From Rhodospirillaceae bacterium (GTDB lineage Bacteria > Pseudomonadota > Alphaproteobacteria > Micavibrionales > Micavibrionaceae): a stretch of DNA of 8,439 nucleotides. The notes beneath the pieces are model-generated. The model saw nothing but the letters and a program-made list of their open reading frames with translations, was not told the DNA's origin and made no database searches. The stretch is taken from NCBI GenBank assembly GCA_003452275.1, contig DMIT01000082.1, forward strand, positions 347 to 8,785, given 5' to 3'. A program made the position numbers and the translations under genes. Below, piece by piece: positions 1-5,755 of this stretch (positions are counted from its first letter, which is position 1; each line of letters begins with the position of its first letter).

Positions 1-81
1 GAATTGGCTCGTCAAGCATTCGAACTGGCCGCTGCAAAACTGCCAATTGCGACCAAATTTGTGAAACGTATTAGCGAATAA
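1..81 (+). CDS. rplP: 50S ribosomal protein L16, C-terminal end (partial)
   Basis: The window opens inside a reading frame that ends with TAA at 79-81 and encodes 26 residues, ELARQAFELAAAKLPIATKF followed by VKRISE. The stretch 'AFELAAAKLPIATKFV' is the typical C-terminus of bacterial L16, a large-subunit protein near the peptidyl-transferase and A-site region. The position directly upstream of rpmC and rpsQ is the canonical place of rplP in the S10-type operon, which supports the call. The start and most of the gene lie left of the window. Because only the tail is seen, the call rests on the end motif plus gene order. Confidence 0.93.
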   Translation, partial: ELARQAFELAAAKLPIATKFVKRISE

Positions 82-101
82 TACGAATATTGGAGATTTA
101 A

Positions 102-341
102 ATGGCAAAAACAACAAAAAATCTTGCAAAAGATGGGGCAGATGCTTTAAAAGGCAAAAGCTCAGACGAATTGAACACAATGCTTGTCGAATTACGCAAG
201 CAACAAATGGATATGCGTTTCCAACAAGCTGGCGGTCAATTGACCAATACAGCCGAGATTCGCAAGGTGCGCCGTACGATTGCGCGAGTTAAAACATATT
301 TGGGTCAGCAAGAAGCTGCTCAAGCTGCCCAAGCTAAATAA
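102..341 (+). CDS. rpmC: 50S ribosomal protein L29
   Basis: The 79-residue product matches L29, a small helical-hairpin protein at the peptide exit of the large subunit that contributes to the docking site for trigger factor and SRP. The core is at about residues 19-69: 'SSDELNTMLVELRKQQMDMRFQQAGGQL' (given here in outline) leads into 'NTAEIRKVRRTIARVKT', the usual L29 ending. The family is normally about 60-70 residues. This copy has an N-terminal leader of about 18 residues and an Ala/Gln-rich tail (EAAQAAQAK, residues 71-79). GGAG at 92-95 lies 6 bases before the ATG at 102 and fixes the start. It sits 20 bp after rplP and 27 bp before rpsQ, in the normal order. Confidence 0.95.
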   Translation: MAKTTKNLAKDGADALKGKSSDELNTMLVELRKQQMDMRFQQAGGQLTNTAEIRKVRRTIARVKTYLGQQEAAQAAQAK

Positions 342-368
342 AGCAAGCAGAATTAAAAGGAGTTAGAT

Positions 369-716
369 ATGCCACGTCGTGTAATGGAAGGCCGCGTTGT
401 CAGCGATAAAATGGACAAAACTGTAACAGTTTTGGTCGAACGTCGTACCATGCATCCTATTTACAAAAAATATGTTAAGCAAAGTGCAAAATATGCTGCA
501 CATGACGAAGGCAACGTCTTCCGTGCTGGTGATGTCGTGAGCATTGAAGAATGCGCGCCAATCTCTAAACGCAAGACATTTAAAGTGATTACAGATCCTG
601 CAACATTGGGTCGTGAGTTGACTGCAAAAGCTGTTAAAGAAGTCGCTGCTAATCCAGCTGCAACAAAAGCAAAGGCATCAGCTAAATCAGGCGCTAAAAA
701 AGCGGCTAAAAAGTAA
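369..716 (+). CDS. rpsQ: 30S ribosomal protein S17 with long basic C-terminal tail
   Basis: S17 is an OB-fold primary 16S rRNA binding protein of the small subunit. The core fills about residues 1-76: '[18 protein letters not shown]' (8-25), 'HPIYKKYVK' (29-37), '[20 protein letters not shown]' (45-64) and 'ISKRKTFKV' (65-73) are the family's conserved blocks. At 115 residues it is clearly longer than the usual 76-90. The extra part, from about residue 77, ends in a low-complexity Ala/Lys stretch (residues 97-115, e.g. [11 protein letters not shown]). The tail is probably disordered and RNA-binding, which is inference. AAAAGGAG at 355-362 is 6 bases before the ATG at 369. The tail stays in frame to a single TAA, so it is not a visible frameshift artefact. 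Confidence 0.95.
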   Translation: MPRRVMEGRVVSDKMDKTVTVLVERRTMHPIYKKYVKQSAKYAAHDEGNVFRAGDVVSIEECAPISKRKTFKVITDPATLGRELTAKAVKEVAANPAATKAKASAKSGAKKAAKK

Positions 717-759
717 TTCGGGAACAGAACATTAATAACCAGGAATTGGGTGACATAAA

Positions 760-1128
760 ATGATCCAGATGGAATCAGCACTTGATGTAGCAGACAACTC
801 CGGCGCTCGCCGCGTTGCATGTATCAAGGTTTTGGGCGGTTCACACCGTCGTACTGCAAATATTGGCGATGTGATCGTTGTATCTATTAAGGATGCACTG
901 CCACGTGGTCGTGTAAAAAAAGGTGATGTTCACCGCGCTGTTATCGTTCGTACTGCGAGCGGTTTGAAACGCAGCAATGGCGAGCAAATCCGTTTTGATG
1001 GGAACGCTGTTGTTTTGATTAACAAACAAGGTGAGCCAATCGGAACACGTATATTTGGCCCAGTCACCCGCGAATTGCGTGGTAAAGGCTATATGAAGAT
1101 TATTTCTTTGGCATCCGAGGTGCTCTAA
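760..1128 (+). CDS. rplN: 50S ribosomal protein L14
   Basis: The 122-residue product has exactly the usual bacterial L14 length. L14 binds 23S rRNA at the subunit interface and takes part in an intersubunit bridge. Conserved blocks seen are '[17 protein letters not shown]' at the start, '[20 protein letters not shown]' (24-43), '[13 protein letters not shown]' (53-65), '[11 protein letters not shown]' (78-88), and '[13 protein letters not shown]' (95-107). The ATG at 760 is preceded by GGGTGA at 748-753, a weaker but well-spaced ribosome site; AGGA at 741-744 is too far away. Its stop codon (1126-1128) directly abuts the ATG of rplX, so the two genes are likely translationally coupled. Confidence 0.97.
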   Translation: MIQMESALDVADNSGARRVACIKVLGGSHRRTANIGDVIVVSIKDALPRGRVKKGDVHRAVIVRTASGLKRSNGEQIRFDGNAVVLINKQGEPIGTRIFGPVTRELRGKGYMKIISLASEVL

Positions 1129-1452
1129 ATGACACAAGTAAAAATGAAAATTAAAAAAGGCGACAAAGTTGTCGTCATTACCGGTAAGGACAAAGGTAAA
1201 ACAGGTGAAGTCACCCGTGTGATCCTTGACGAAAACCGCGTAGTTGTATCTGGCGTCAATATGATGACCAAACATGCGAAACCAACCCAGACTTCTGCTG
1301 GTGGTTTGAACCGCACTGAGGCTCCTATTAACGTTTCAAACGTTGCATTGGCTGATCCTAAATCAGGTAAAGCAACCAAAGTTGGCTTTAAAACATTGGA
1401 TGATGGCAAAAAAGTACGTGTTGCCAAAAAGTCCGGTGAAACGATCGCTTAA
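1129..1452 (+). CDS. rplX: 50S ribosomal protein L24
   Basis: L24 is an early-assembly 23S rRNA binding protein that starts large-subunit folding and lies near the exit tunnel opening. The N-terminal KOW motif is clear: '[20 protein letters not shown]' (7-26). It is followed by '[20 protein letters not shown]' (38-57) and the usual '[11 protein letters not shown]' (64-74). Length 107 is normal (about 100-108). The gene begins immediately after the rplN stop with no spacer, and its ribosome-binding site GAGGTG (1117-1122) lies inside the end of rplN. It ends 14 bp before rplE. Confidence 0.96.
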   Translation: MTQVKMKIKKGDKVVVITGKDKGKTGEVTRVILDENRVVVSGVNMMTKHAKPTQTSAGGLNRTEAPINVSNVALADPKSGKATKVGFKTLDDGKKVRVAKKSGETIA

Positions 1453-1466
1453 TTGGTGAGAAAATT

Positions 1467-2042
1467 ATGACCGCACAAGAAAAATATATTCCTCGTCTTG
1501 AGGACAAATACAAAAAAGTAATCGCTCCGGCGATGAAAAAAAGCCGTGGCTATAAAAACGTTCACGAAATCCCGCAATTGACAAAAATTGTCTTGAACAT
1601 GGGGATCGGTGAAGCGGCCGTTGACAAAAAACACATTGATATCGGCCTGAAAGATATGGCTGCTATCGCTGGTCAAAAACCAGTTGCAACTGTCGTTCGC
1701 AAGTCAAACGCATCCTTTAAAATCCGTGAAGACATGCTGATCGGTGCAAAGGTTACTTTGCGCGGCAAACAAATGTATGAATTCTTGGATCGCCTGGTTA
1801 ATATTGCATTGCCACGCGTTCGCGACTTCCGTGGTATCAATGGTAAGTCTTTCGATGGTCGTGGTAACTATGCCATGGGTATCAAAGAACACACCATTTT
1901 CCCTGAAATCAACTTTGACAAAGTCGAAAAAGCACGCGGTATGGATATTATTATCTGTACAACTGCAAAGACTGATGATGAAGCAAGAGAGCTTCTGCTT
2001 GGCTTTGATATGCCATTCACAAACGCAACTAGAAAGGTTTAA
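1467..2042 (+). CDS. rplE: 50S ribosomal protein L5
   Basis: L5 binds 5S rRNA with L18 and L25-type partners and sits in the central protuberance, touching P-site tRNA. Conserved blocks are '[19 protein letters not shown]' (32-50), '[20 protein letters not shown]' (68-87), '[20 protein letters not shown]' (92-111), '[20 protein letters not shown]' (114-133) and '[15 protein letters not shown]' (134-148), ending in the usual 'LLLGFDMPF'. Length 191 is slightly above the usual 179-186. The '[20 protein letters not shown]' run is typical of alphaproteobacterial copies. The ATG at 1467 has GGTGAG at 1455-1460 six bases upstream. The rpsN gene follows after 11 bp. Confidence 0.97.
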   Translation: MTAQEKYIPRLEDKYKKVIAPAMKKSRGYKNVHEIPQLTKIVLNMGIGEAAVDKKHIDIGLKDMAAIAGQKPVATVVRKSNASFKIREDMLIGAKVTLRGKQMYEFLDRLVNIALPRVRDFRGINGKSFDGRGNYAMGIKEHTIFPEINFDKVEKARGMDIIICTTAKTDDEARELLLGFDMPFTNATRKV

Positions 2043-2053
2043 AGAGGACTGAG

Positions 2054-2359
2054 ATGGCAAAGGTTTGCTCAATCAATCGTAACGAAAAACGCAAAAAAAT
2101 GACCAAACGCGATTCTGCGAAGCGCGCGAAGTTAAAAGCGATTATTATGGACCGCGAACTTCCTGTTGAGGAAAGATTTGCAATCACCATGAAACTGGCT
2201 GCGATGCCGCGCAATGGTGCAAAAAATCGTATCCGTAACCGTTGTGAGCTGACCGGTCGTCCACGTTCTTTCCATGGTAAATTTAGTCTCAGCCGTATCA
2301 TGCTGCGCAAACTGGCCTCTGAAGGTCAATTGCCTGGCGTTGTAAAATCGAGCTGGTAG
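2054..2359 (+). CDS. rpsN: 30S ribosomal protein S14, zinc-independent long form
   Basis: S14 is a late-assembly small-subunit head protein near the A site. At 101 residues this is the long 'C-minus' form: the two CXXC zinc pairs of the short form are absent, and only Cys5 and Cys64 are present. Conserved parts are '[20 protein letters not shown]' (9-28), '[20 protein letters not shown]' (61-80) and the C-terminal '[11 protein letters not shown]' (91-101). The start at 2054 is set by AGAGGA at 2043-2048, five bases upstream, and by the conserved [10 protein letters not shown] beginning. It sits between rplE and rpsH, as in most proteobacteria. Confidence 0.97.
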   Translation: MAKVCSINRNEKRKKMTKRDSAKRAKLKAIIMDRELPVEERFAITMKLAAMPRNGAKNRIRNRCELTGRPRSFHGKFSLSRIMLRKLASEGQLPGVVKSSW

Positions 2360-2374
2360 AAGGAGTAGTATAAA

Positions 2375-2773
2375 ATGTCTATGAGCGATCCTTTAGGAGA
2401 TATGTTGACACGCATCCGCAATGGTCAGTCCGCAGCTATGAAAGTTGTGACATGCCCTGCATCTAAAATGCGCGCAAGTGTTTTGAAAGTTTTGAAAGCA
2501 TCCGGTTATATTCGTGATTTCCGCGAAGAAACAGCGGCTGCCGGTCACAAAAATCTTGTGATTGAACTGAAATATGATGGTACGACACCGGTCATTCGTG
2601 AATTGCACCGTGTATCCAAACCAGGCCGCCGTATTTATACAGCAGCACAAGAAATTCCCCGTTACTATAACGGGTTGGGCGTTACGATCGTTTCCACTCC
2701 ACAAGGTGTAATGGACGACCAAGCCGCTCGTGAAGCAAACGTAGGTGGTGAAGTTCTGTGCCAGATTTTCTAA
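2375..2773 (+). CDS. rpsH: 30S ribosomal protein S8
   Basis: S8 binds the central domain of 16S rRNA and, in Escherichia coli, also represses translation of the spc operon. The N-terminus '[20 protein letters not shown]' (1-20) and C-terminal signature '[20 protein letters not shown]' (102-121) followed by '[11 protein letters not shown]' are diagnostic. Length 132 is normal. Two in-frame ATGs exist (2375 and 2381). The first is preferred because AGGAG at 2361-2365 is 9 bases upstream, a better spacing than 15. No S8-type mRNA binding site could be recognised in the window, so autoregulation is known for the family in E. coli but not shown here. Confidence 0.97.
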   Translation: MSMSDPLGDMLTRIRNGQSAAMKVVTCPASKMRASVLKVLKASGYIRDFREETAAAGHKNLVIELKYDGTTPVIRELHRVSKPGRRIYTAAQEIPRYYNGLGVTIVSTPQGVMDDQAAREANVGGEVLCQIF

Positions 2774-2827
2774 TCTGCCCGCATTTAAAAAGAGCTTTGC
2801 AACATTAATGAAATCGAGGAATAAAAA

Positions 2828-3364
2828 ATGTCTCGCGTAGGAAAAAACCCAGTCGTTCTCCCAGCAGGTGTTACTGCTGATGTGAAAGATCAGGATGTAA
2901 AAGTTAAAGGCCCAAAAGGTGAATTGGCTTTGGTTGTTCACCCGAAGGTTGAGGTGAAGCTTGATGGTGGAAATATCACTGTTTCCCCGAGAGAAACTGG
3001 TGACCGTGAGGCGCGCGCCTTGTGGGCGACCATGCAGCGCCGTATTACCAACATGGTAACCGGTGTAAAAGATGGTTACTCTAAGGCCCTTGAAATTCAA
3101 GGTGTTGGTTACCGTTGCGCATTACAAGGCAAAGAACTCGTTCTTCAATTGGGTTTCTCGCACGAAGTGCGCTATGCCATTCCAGACGGCATTACAGTCA
3201 CTGTTGATAAACAAACTTCGATTAAAATTGATGGTATCAATAAAGAAGTTGTTGGTCAGGTTGCTGCTGAAATTCGTGGATATAAACCCCCTGAGCCATA
3301 TAAAGGCAAAGGTATCCGCTATGTAGGAGAGTACGTCCTGCAAAAAGAAGGTAAGAAGAAATAA
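2828..3364 (+). CDS. rplF: 50S ribosomal protein L6
   Basis: L6 lies near the L7/L12 stalk base and the sarcin-ricin loop, where elongation factors bind. It has two repeated domains: about residues 1-82 ('MSRVGKNPVVLPAGV', 'VKGPKGELAL') and 83-178 ('YSKALEIQGVGYRCALQGKE', 84-103). The L6 signature 'PEPYKGKGIRY' is at 155-165. Length 178 is the standard size, with a short basic end (KEGKKK). GAGGA at 2816-2820 is seven bases before the ATG. The 54-bp gap before it is the largest inside the ribosomal cluster and shows no convincing terminator or promoter. Confidence 0.97.
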   Translation: MSRVGKNPVVLPAGVTADVKDQDVKVKGPKGELALVVHPKVEVKLDGGNITVSPRETGDREARALWATMQRRITNMVTGVKDGYSKALEIQGVGYRCALQGKELVLQLGFSHEVRYAIPDGITVTVDKQTSIKIDGINKEVVGQVAAEIRGYKPPEPYKGKGIRYVGEYVLQKEGKKK

Positions 3365-3391
3365 TTTTAAAGATAGCATAAGGATAAAATC

Positions 3392-3751
3392 ATGCGTCAC
3401 CCAGAAACAAATGCACAACGTCGTGCCCGCCGTGTTCGCGCAAGACTTGCTCGCTATAACAAAGCAGGTCTGCCACGTTTGTCGATTCATCGTACAAACA
3501 ACCAGATCTATGCACAAATCATTGATGATGCACAAGGCATCACATTGGCAGCGGCATCTTCACTTGATGCAAGCCTGCGCAGCAAAGGTGGCGCAAATAT
3601 CGCTGCTGCAACTGCCGTTGGCGCGATGATTGCTGAACGTGCAAAAACCGCTAAAGTATCCAAAGTCATGTTTGACCGCGGAGCATTCCTGTACCATGGT
3701 CGCGTGAAAGCTTTGGCTGAAGCGGCACGTACCGGTGGATTAGAATTCTAA
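3392..3751 (+). CDS. rplR: 50S ribosomal protein L18
   Basis: L18 is a 5S rRNA binding protein of the central protuberance and works with L5. The Arg-rich N-terminus '[20 protein letters not shown]' (8-27), then '[20 protein letters not shown]' (28-47), 'LAAASSLD' (52-59), and the end '[20 protein letters not shown]' (91-110) match the family. Length 119 is normal (about 117-120). AAGGA at 3380-3384 is seven bases before the ATG at 3392. It lies 27 bp after rplF and 18 bp before rpsE, as expected for the spc cluster. Confidence 0.96.
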   Translation: MRHPETNAQRRARRVRARLARYNKAGLPRLSIHRTNNQIYAQIIDDAQGITLAAASSLDASLRSKGGANIAAATAVGAMIAERAKTAKVSKVMFDRGAFLYHGRVKALAEAARTGGLEF

Positions 3752-3769
3752 GAAAAGGTGAAATGAAAT

Positions 3770-4360
3770 ATGGCTCGTCCTGAAGGTAATAAAAAGCGCG
3801 AAGAGCGCGAGGAATCAGAATTCAACGAACGCTTGGTAGCCGTTAACCGCGTTGCCAAAGTCGTTAAAGGTGGCCGTCGTTTCGGTTTCGCTGCTCTGGT
3901 TGTTGTTGGTGACGGTCGTGGTCGTATTGGCCATGGTCACGCAAAAGCGCGTGAAGTGCCTGATGCGATCAAAAAAGCAACTGAACAAGCTAAACGCAGC
4001 ATGATCCGTGTTGCCCTTCGTGAAGGCCGTACCATTCACCATGATGTGATTGGCCGTTACGGTGCCGGATATGTTCAATTGCGTTCCGCACCACAAGGTA
4101 CTGGTATTATCGCCGGTGGGCCTCTCCGTGCTGTATTCGAAGCTTTGGGTATTCAGGATATTGTTGCGAAAGCTATCGGTAGCAACAATCCATACAACAT
4201 GGTCAATGCAGCATTCGAAGCTTTCAAAATCATGGAAAGCCCACGTTCCGTTGCAAATCGCCGCGGCAAAAAAGTGAGCGATATCGTGTCTAACCGTGAT
4301 GTCAGCCTGAAAGGTAAAGCCGCCGAGGCGTCTGAAGCCGCTGAAGCTGCAGAAGAATAG
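3770..4360 (+). CDS. rpsE: 30S ribosomal protein S5 with acidic C-terminal tail
   Basis: S5 is a small-subunit protein near the mRNA entry channel and decoding centre and influences translational accuracy. The double-stranded-RNA-binding-like N domain holds '[20 protein letters not shown]' (26-45). The C domain holds '[20 protein letters not shown]' (95-114), '[20 protein letters not shown]' (117-136) and '[16 protein letters not shown]' (137-152). At 196 residues it is longer than E. coli S5 (167). The extra length is an Arg/Glu-rich leader and an Ala/Glu tail (residues 182-196) with acidic character. The start at 3770 is chosen over the ATG at 3763, which opens a six-codon out-of-frame reading ending at 3783. 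AGGTGA at 3756-3761 is eight bases before 3770. Confidence 0.97.
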   Translation: MARPEGNKKREEREESEFNERLVAVNRVAKVVKGGRRFGFAALVVVGDGRGRIGHGHAKAREVPDAIKKATEQAKRSMIRVALREGRTIHHDVIGRYGAGYVQLRSAPQGTGIIAGGPLRAVFEALGIQDIVAKAIGSNNPYNMVNAAFEAFKIMESPRSVANRRGKKVSDIVSNRDVSLKGKAAEASEAAEAAEE

Positions 4361-4372
4361 AGGATTATCATT

Positions 4373-4606
4373 ATGACTGAAGCAAAAGCAAAAAAAGCGC
4401 CTGCTCAAAAACCTGCCGCAAAAGCGGATGTAAAAACTCTGACTGTAACCCAACTCGGAAGCCCGATTGGTCGTCGTGCAGATCAAGAAGCAACTCTGGT
4501 TGGACTTGGCCTGAACAAACGTCACCGCAGCCGTGTATTGGAAGATACTCCGTCGGTGCGTGGCATGATTGCCAAAGTCGCCCACCTTGTTGAAGTAAAA
4601 GAATAG
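4373..4606 (+). CDS. rpmD: 50S ribosomal protein L30 with N-terminal Lys/Ala extension
   Basis: L30 is a small large-subunit protein. The family core starts at about residue 21 ('[20 protein letters not shown]', 21-40) and continues with '[20 protein letters not shown]' (41-60), '[15 protein letters not shown]' (61-75). The usual length is about 58-64; here 77 residues are encoded because of a leader of about 20 residues rich in Lys, Ala and Pro ('[15 protein letters not shown]'). The ATG at 4373 has AGAGGA at 4359-4364, spacing eight. No Met or common alternative start with a good ribosome site lies closer to the core, so the extension appears real. It ends 8 bp before rplO. Confidence 0.95.
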   Translation: MTEAKAKKAPAQKPAAKADVKTLTVTQLGSPIGRRADQEATLVGLGLNKRHRSRVLEDTPSVRGMIAKVAHLVEVKE

Positions 4607-4614
4607 GTGATAAC

Positions 4615-5121
4615 ATGAAATTGAACGAAATCGCTCCTCAAGAAGGTGCAGTTAAAAAAAGAATGCGCGTTGGTCGTGGCATCGGTTCCGGCAAGGGAAA
4701 AACTTGCGGTAAAGGTGTGAAAGGTCAAAAATCACGTACCGGTGTCGCCATTAATGGTTTCGAGGGCGGTCAAATGCCTCTCTACCGTCGTTTGCCGAAA
4801 TTCGGTTTTTCCAACCATTTCGCCAAAGACTATTCCACCGTTTCCTTGGCACAATTGCAGGCTGCGATTGATGCCAAATTGCTGGATGCCAAGGCACCTA
4901 TTACCAGCAAAGCCATCATTGAAGCAGGTTTGGCTCCGAAAGCAAAAGACGGTGTTCGTTTGCTGGGTAATGGCGAAATCTCTGCAAAAGTGACCTTGCA
5001 AATCGCCGGTGCAACGGCAACTGCAAAAGCGGCTGTTGAAAAAGCTGGTGGATCCGTGGACATTATCGTTCCGCAAGCGAAACCCGTTGTGCGCAAAAAA
5101 CCTATTCCGGGCCAAAAATAA
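4615..5121 (+). CDS. rplO: 50S ribosomal protein L15
   Basis: L15 is a 23S rRNA binding protein important in late large-subunit assembly. The Gly/Lys/Arg-rich extended N-terminus '[20 protein letters not shown]' (19-38) with '[18 protein letters not shown]' (48-65) is diagnostic. The globular C-terminal part includes '[20 protein letters not shown]' (114-133) and 'AVEKAGGSV' (140-148). Length 168 is slightly above the usual 144-160 because of the tail. The ribosome site AGGTGA (4605-4610) overlaps the rpmD stop codon, with only four bases to the ATG, which suggests coupling. A strong terminator starts 19 bp after its stop, so it is the last gene of the ribosomal transcription unit. Confidence 0.97.
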   Translation: MKLNEIAPQEGAVKKRMRVGRGIGSGKGKTCGKGVKGQKSRTGVAINGFEGGQMPLYRRLPKFGFSNHFAKDYSTVSLAQLQAAIDAKLLDAKAPITSKAIIEAGLAPKAKDGVRLLGNGEISAKVTLQIAGATATAKAAVEKAGGSVDIIVPQAKPVVRKKPIPGQK

Positions 5122-5140
5122 GCCAGATAGGCAAAAATTC

Positions 5141-5173
5141 AAAAAGGGCGACTTGATAGTCGCTCTTTTTTTT
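5141..5173 (+). terminator. Intrinsic terminator ending the ribosomal protein operon
   Basis: A 13-bp stem pairs 5141-5153 (AAAAAGGGCGACT) with 5158-5170 (AGTCGCTCTTTTT), with one G-T wobble (5147 with 5164) and a TGAT tetraloop. The run of eight T begins within the stem and extends to 5173. It lies 19 bp after the rplO stop. The matching A-run on the 5' side means it may also stop transcription from the opposite direction. This is the strongest structural signal between rplO and the next gene. Confidence 0.9.
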
Positions 5174-5184
5174 ACCTTTATTTC

Positions 5185-5193
5185 TGTTATGCT
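5185..5193 (+). promoter_or_regulatory. Possible extended -10 promoter for the lipoprotein gene
   Basis: TGTTATGCT contains the TGn extension followed by a -10-like hexamer TATGCT (4 of 6 matches to TATAAT). It lies directly behind the rplO terminator and about 40 bases before the lipoprotein ATG at 5234. No good -35 hexamer is seen at the right distance, only the T-rich terminator tail at 5166-5171. A promoter is needed here if the terminator is efficient, so the location is logical, but the sequence support is weak. Confidence 0.3.
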
Positions 5194-5233
5194 GAAATAC
5201 GATGATCACTTTGCAGAGAAGGAAGCCTGCCAC

Positions 5234-5617
5234 ATGAAAAAATACCTTTTCGCTGCAGCATTTATTGCACCATTTTTAATGTTGGCGGGCTGTGTATCTT
5301 TAACCGAAGGAAATGAGCAAACCATTGTTTTTCATCTGCAACCCAAGGAAATTCAGTGTGTTGCTAGTCGCAACGGGGTTGATATATCAACCATTAGCTA
5401 TGACTATAATAGTTTAAGAGTGTCCAAAAGCAAAAGTGATCTCGTTGTGCTATGTATGGCTCCGGGATACCAGCGGCAAACCCTGCGCCTTAGAAGTGAA
5501 ACGCAGGCGAGGGGAGTTGTTGGCGGCTTCTTTACCGATTATGGGGTCACTGATATGGCCACAGGCGCGATGTGGCGTTATCAGGATGAAGCAACGGTTT
5601 ACCTGATCAGGGAATAG
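5234..5617 (+). CDS. Predicted small outer-membrane lipoprotein, unknown function
   Basis: The 127-residue product begins with a lipoprotein signal peptide: MKKYL, a hydrophobic stretch (5-18) and lipobox LAGC (17-20), with Cys20 as the predicted lipidated residue. Val follows the Cys, not Asp, so sorting to the outer membrane is likely. The mature part has two more cysteines (Cys42 and Cys74) that could form a disulfide, and ends with 'GVVGGFFTDYGVTDMATGAM' (94-113) plus 'WRYQDEATVYLI'. This end resembles small alphaproteobacterial lipoproteins with a PEGA-like beta fold and a 'GG..G...D..TGA...Y' ending; that is a resemblance from memory, not an established assignment. The open frame extends upstream into rplO, but 5234 is the sensible start: AAGGA (5219-5223) precedes it and the signal peptide begins there. 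The in-frame ATG at 5189 would put 15 polar residues ahead of the signal. Confidence 0.82.
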   Translation: MKKYLFAAAFIAPFLMLAGCVSLTEGNEQTIVFHLQPKEIQCVASRNGVDISTISYDYNSLRVSKSKSDLVVLCMAPGYQRQTLRLRSETQARGVVGGFFTDYGVTDMATGAMWRYQDEATVYLIRE

Positions 5618-5658
5618 AGATGGCTTTATAAGATCGGTTTTTGAGTTAACCTGAAATT

Positions 5659-5683
5659 AAAGGGGCGTTTGCGCCTCTTTTTT
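5659..5683 (+). terminator. Intrinsic terminator after the lipoprotein gene
   Basis: A 9-bp stem pairs 5659-5667 (AAAGGGGCG) with 5672-5680 (CGCCTCTTT), with one G-T wobble (5663 with 5676), a TTTG loop and a six-T tract at 5678-5683. It lies 41 bp after the lipoprotein stop codon and 72 bp before secY. It isolates the lipoprotein gene from secY and resembles the rplO terminator in stem composition. Confidence 0.88.
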
Positions 5684-5695
5684 ATGCGCCGCATA

Positions 5696-5728
5696 TAGAC
5701 ATTGTGCCCTCTTTCGGCTAAGTATTTT
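5696..5728 (+). promoter_or_regulatory. Possible secY-adk promoter region (weak)
   Basis: Because a terminator ends at 5683, secY should have its own promoter in the 72 bp before its ATG. TAGACA at 5696-5701 matches 5 of 6 bases of the -35 consensus, and TTGTGC at 5702-5707 is another option. Candidate -10 sequences are poor: TAAGTA at 5719-5724 (spacing 17) or TATTTT at 5723-5728 (spacing 15 from TTGTGC). I therefore give the region, not a defined pair of boxes. Confidence 0.25.
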
Positions 5729-5755
5729 TCATCAAGTTAAAATAAGGATTTAAGT

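Noticed and set aside
1440..1480. Possible S8-binding translational operator before rplE, as in E. coli
   Set aside because: I could not find a convincing helix with the features of the 16S helix-21-like S8 site in the 14-bp gap and flanks.
2774..2827. 54-bp gap between rpsH and rplF as an internal promoter or terminator
   Set aside because: No stem with a T-run and no plausible -35/-10 pair was seen; it looks like a plain spacer with the rplF ribosome site.
2393..3100. Long open frame on the minus strand (235 codons) opposite rpsH and rplF
   Set aside because: It is a shadow of two certain ribosomal genes; composition is typical of antisense reading and there is no domain or supporting context.
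3763..3783. Six-codon out-of-frame ORF overlapping the rpsE start
   Set aside because: The ribosome site at 3756-3761 is only one base from this ATG but eight from the rpsE ATG at 3770, so the mini-ORF is unlikely to be used.
3815..4585. Long open frame on the minus strand (256 codons) opposite rpsE and rpmD
   Set aside because: It lies entirely antisense to two unmistakable ribosomal genes, its product is rich in Phe, Cys, His and Asn as expected from reverse reading of biased codons, and it has no recognisable domain.
5009..5233. Upstream extension of the lipoprotein frame into the end of rplO
   Set aside because: This part is out of frame with rplO, crosses the strong terminator at 5141-5173, and precedes a clear signal peptide and ribosome site at 5234.
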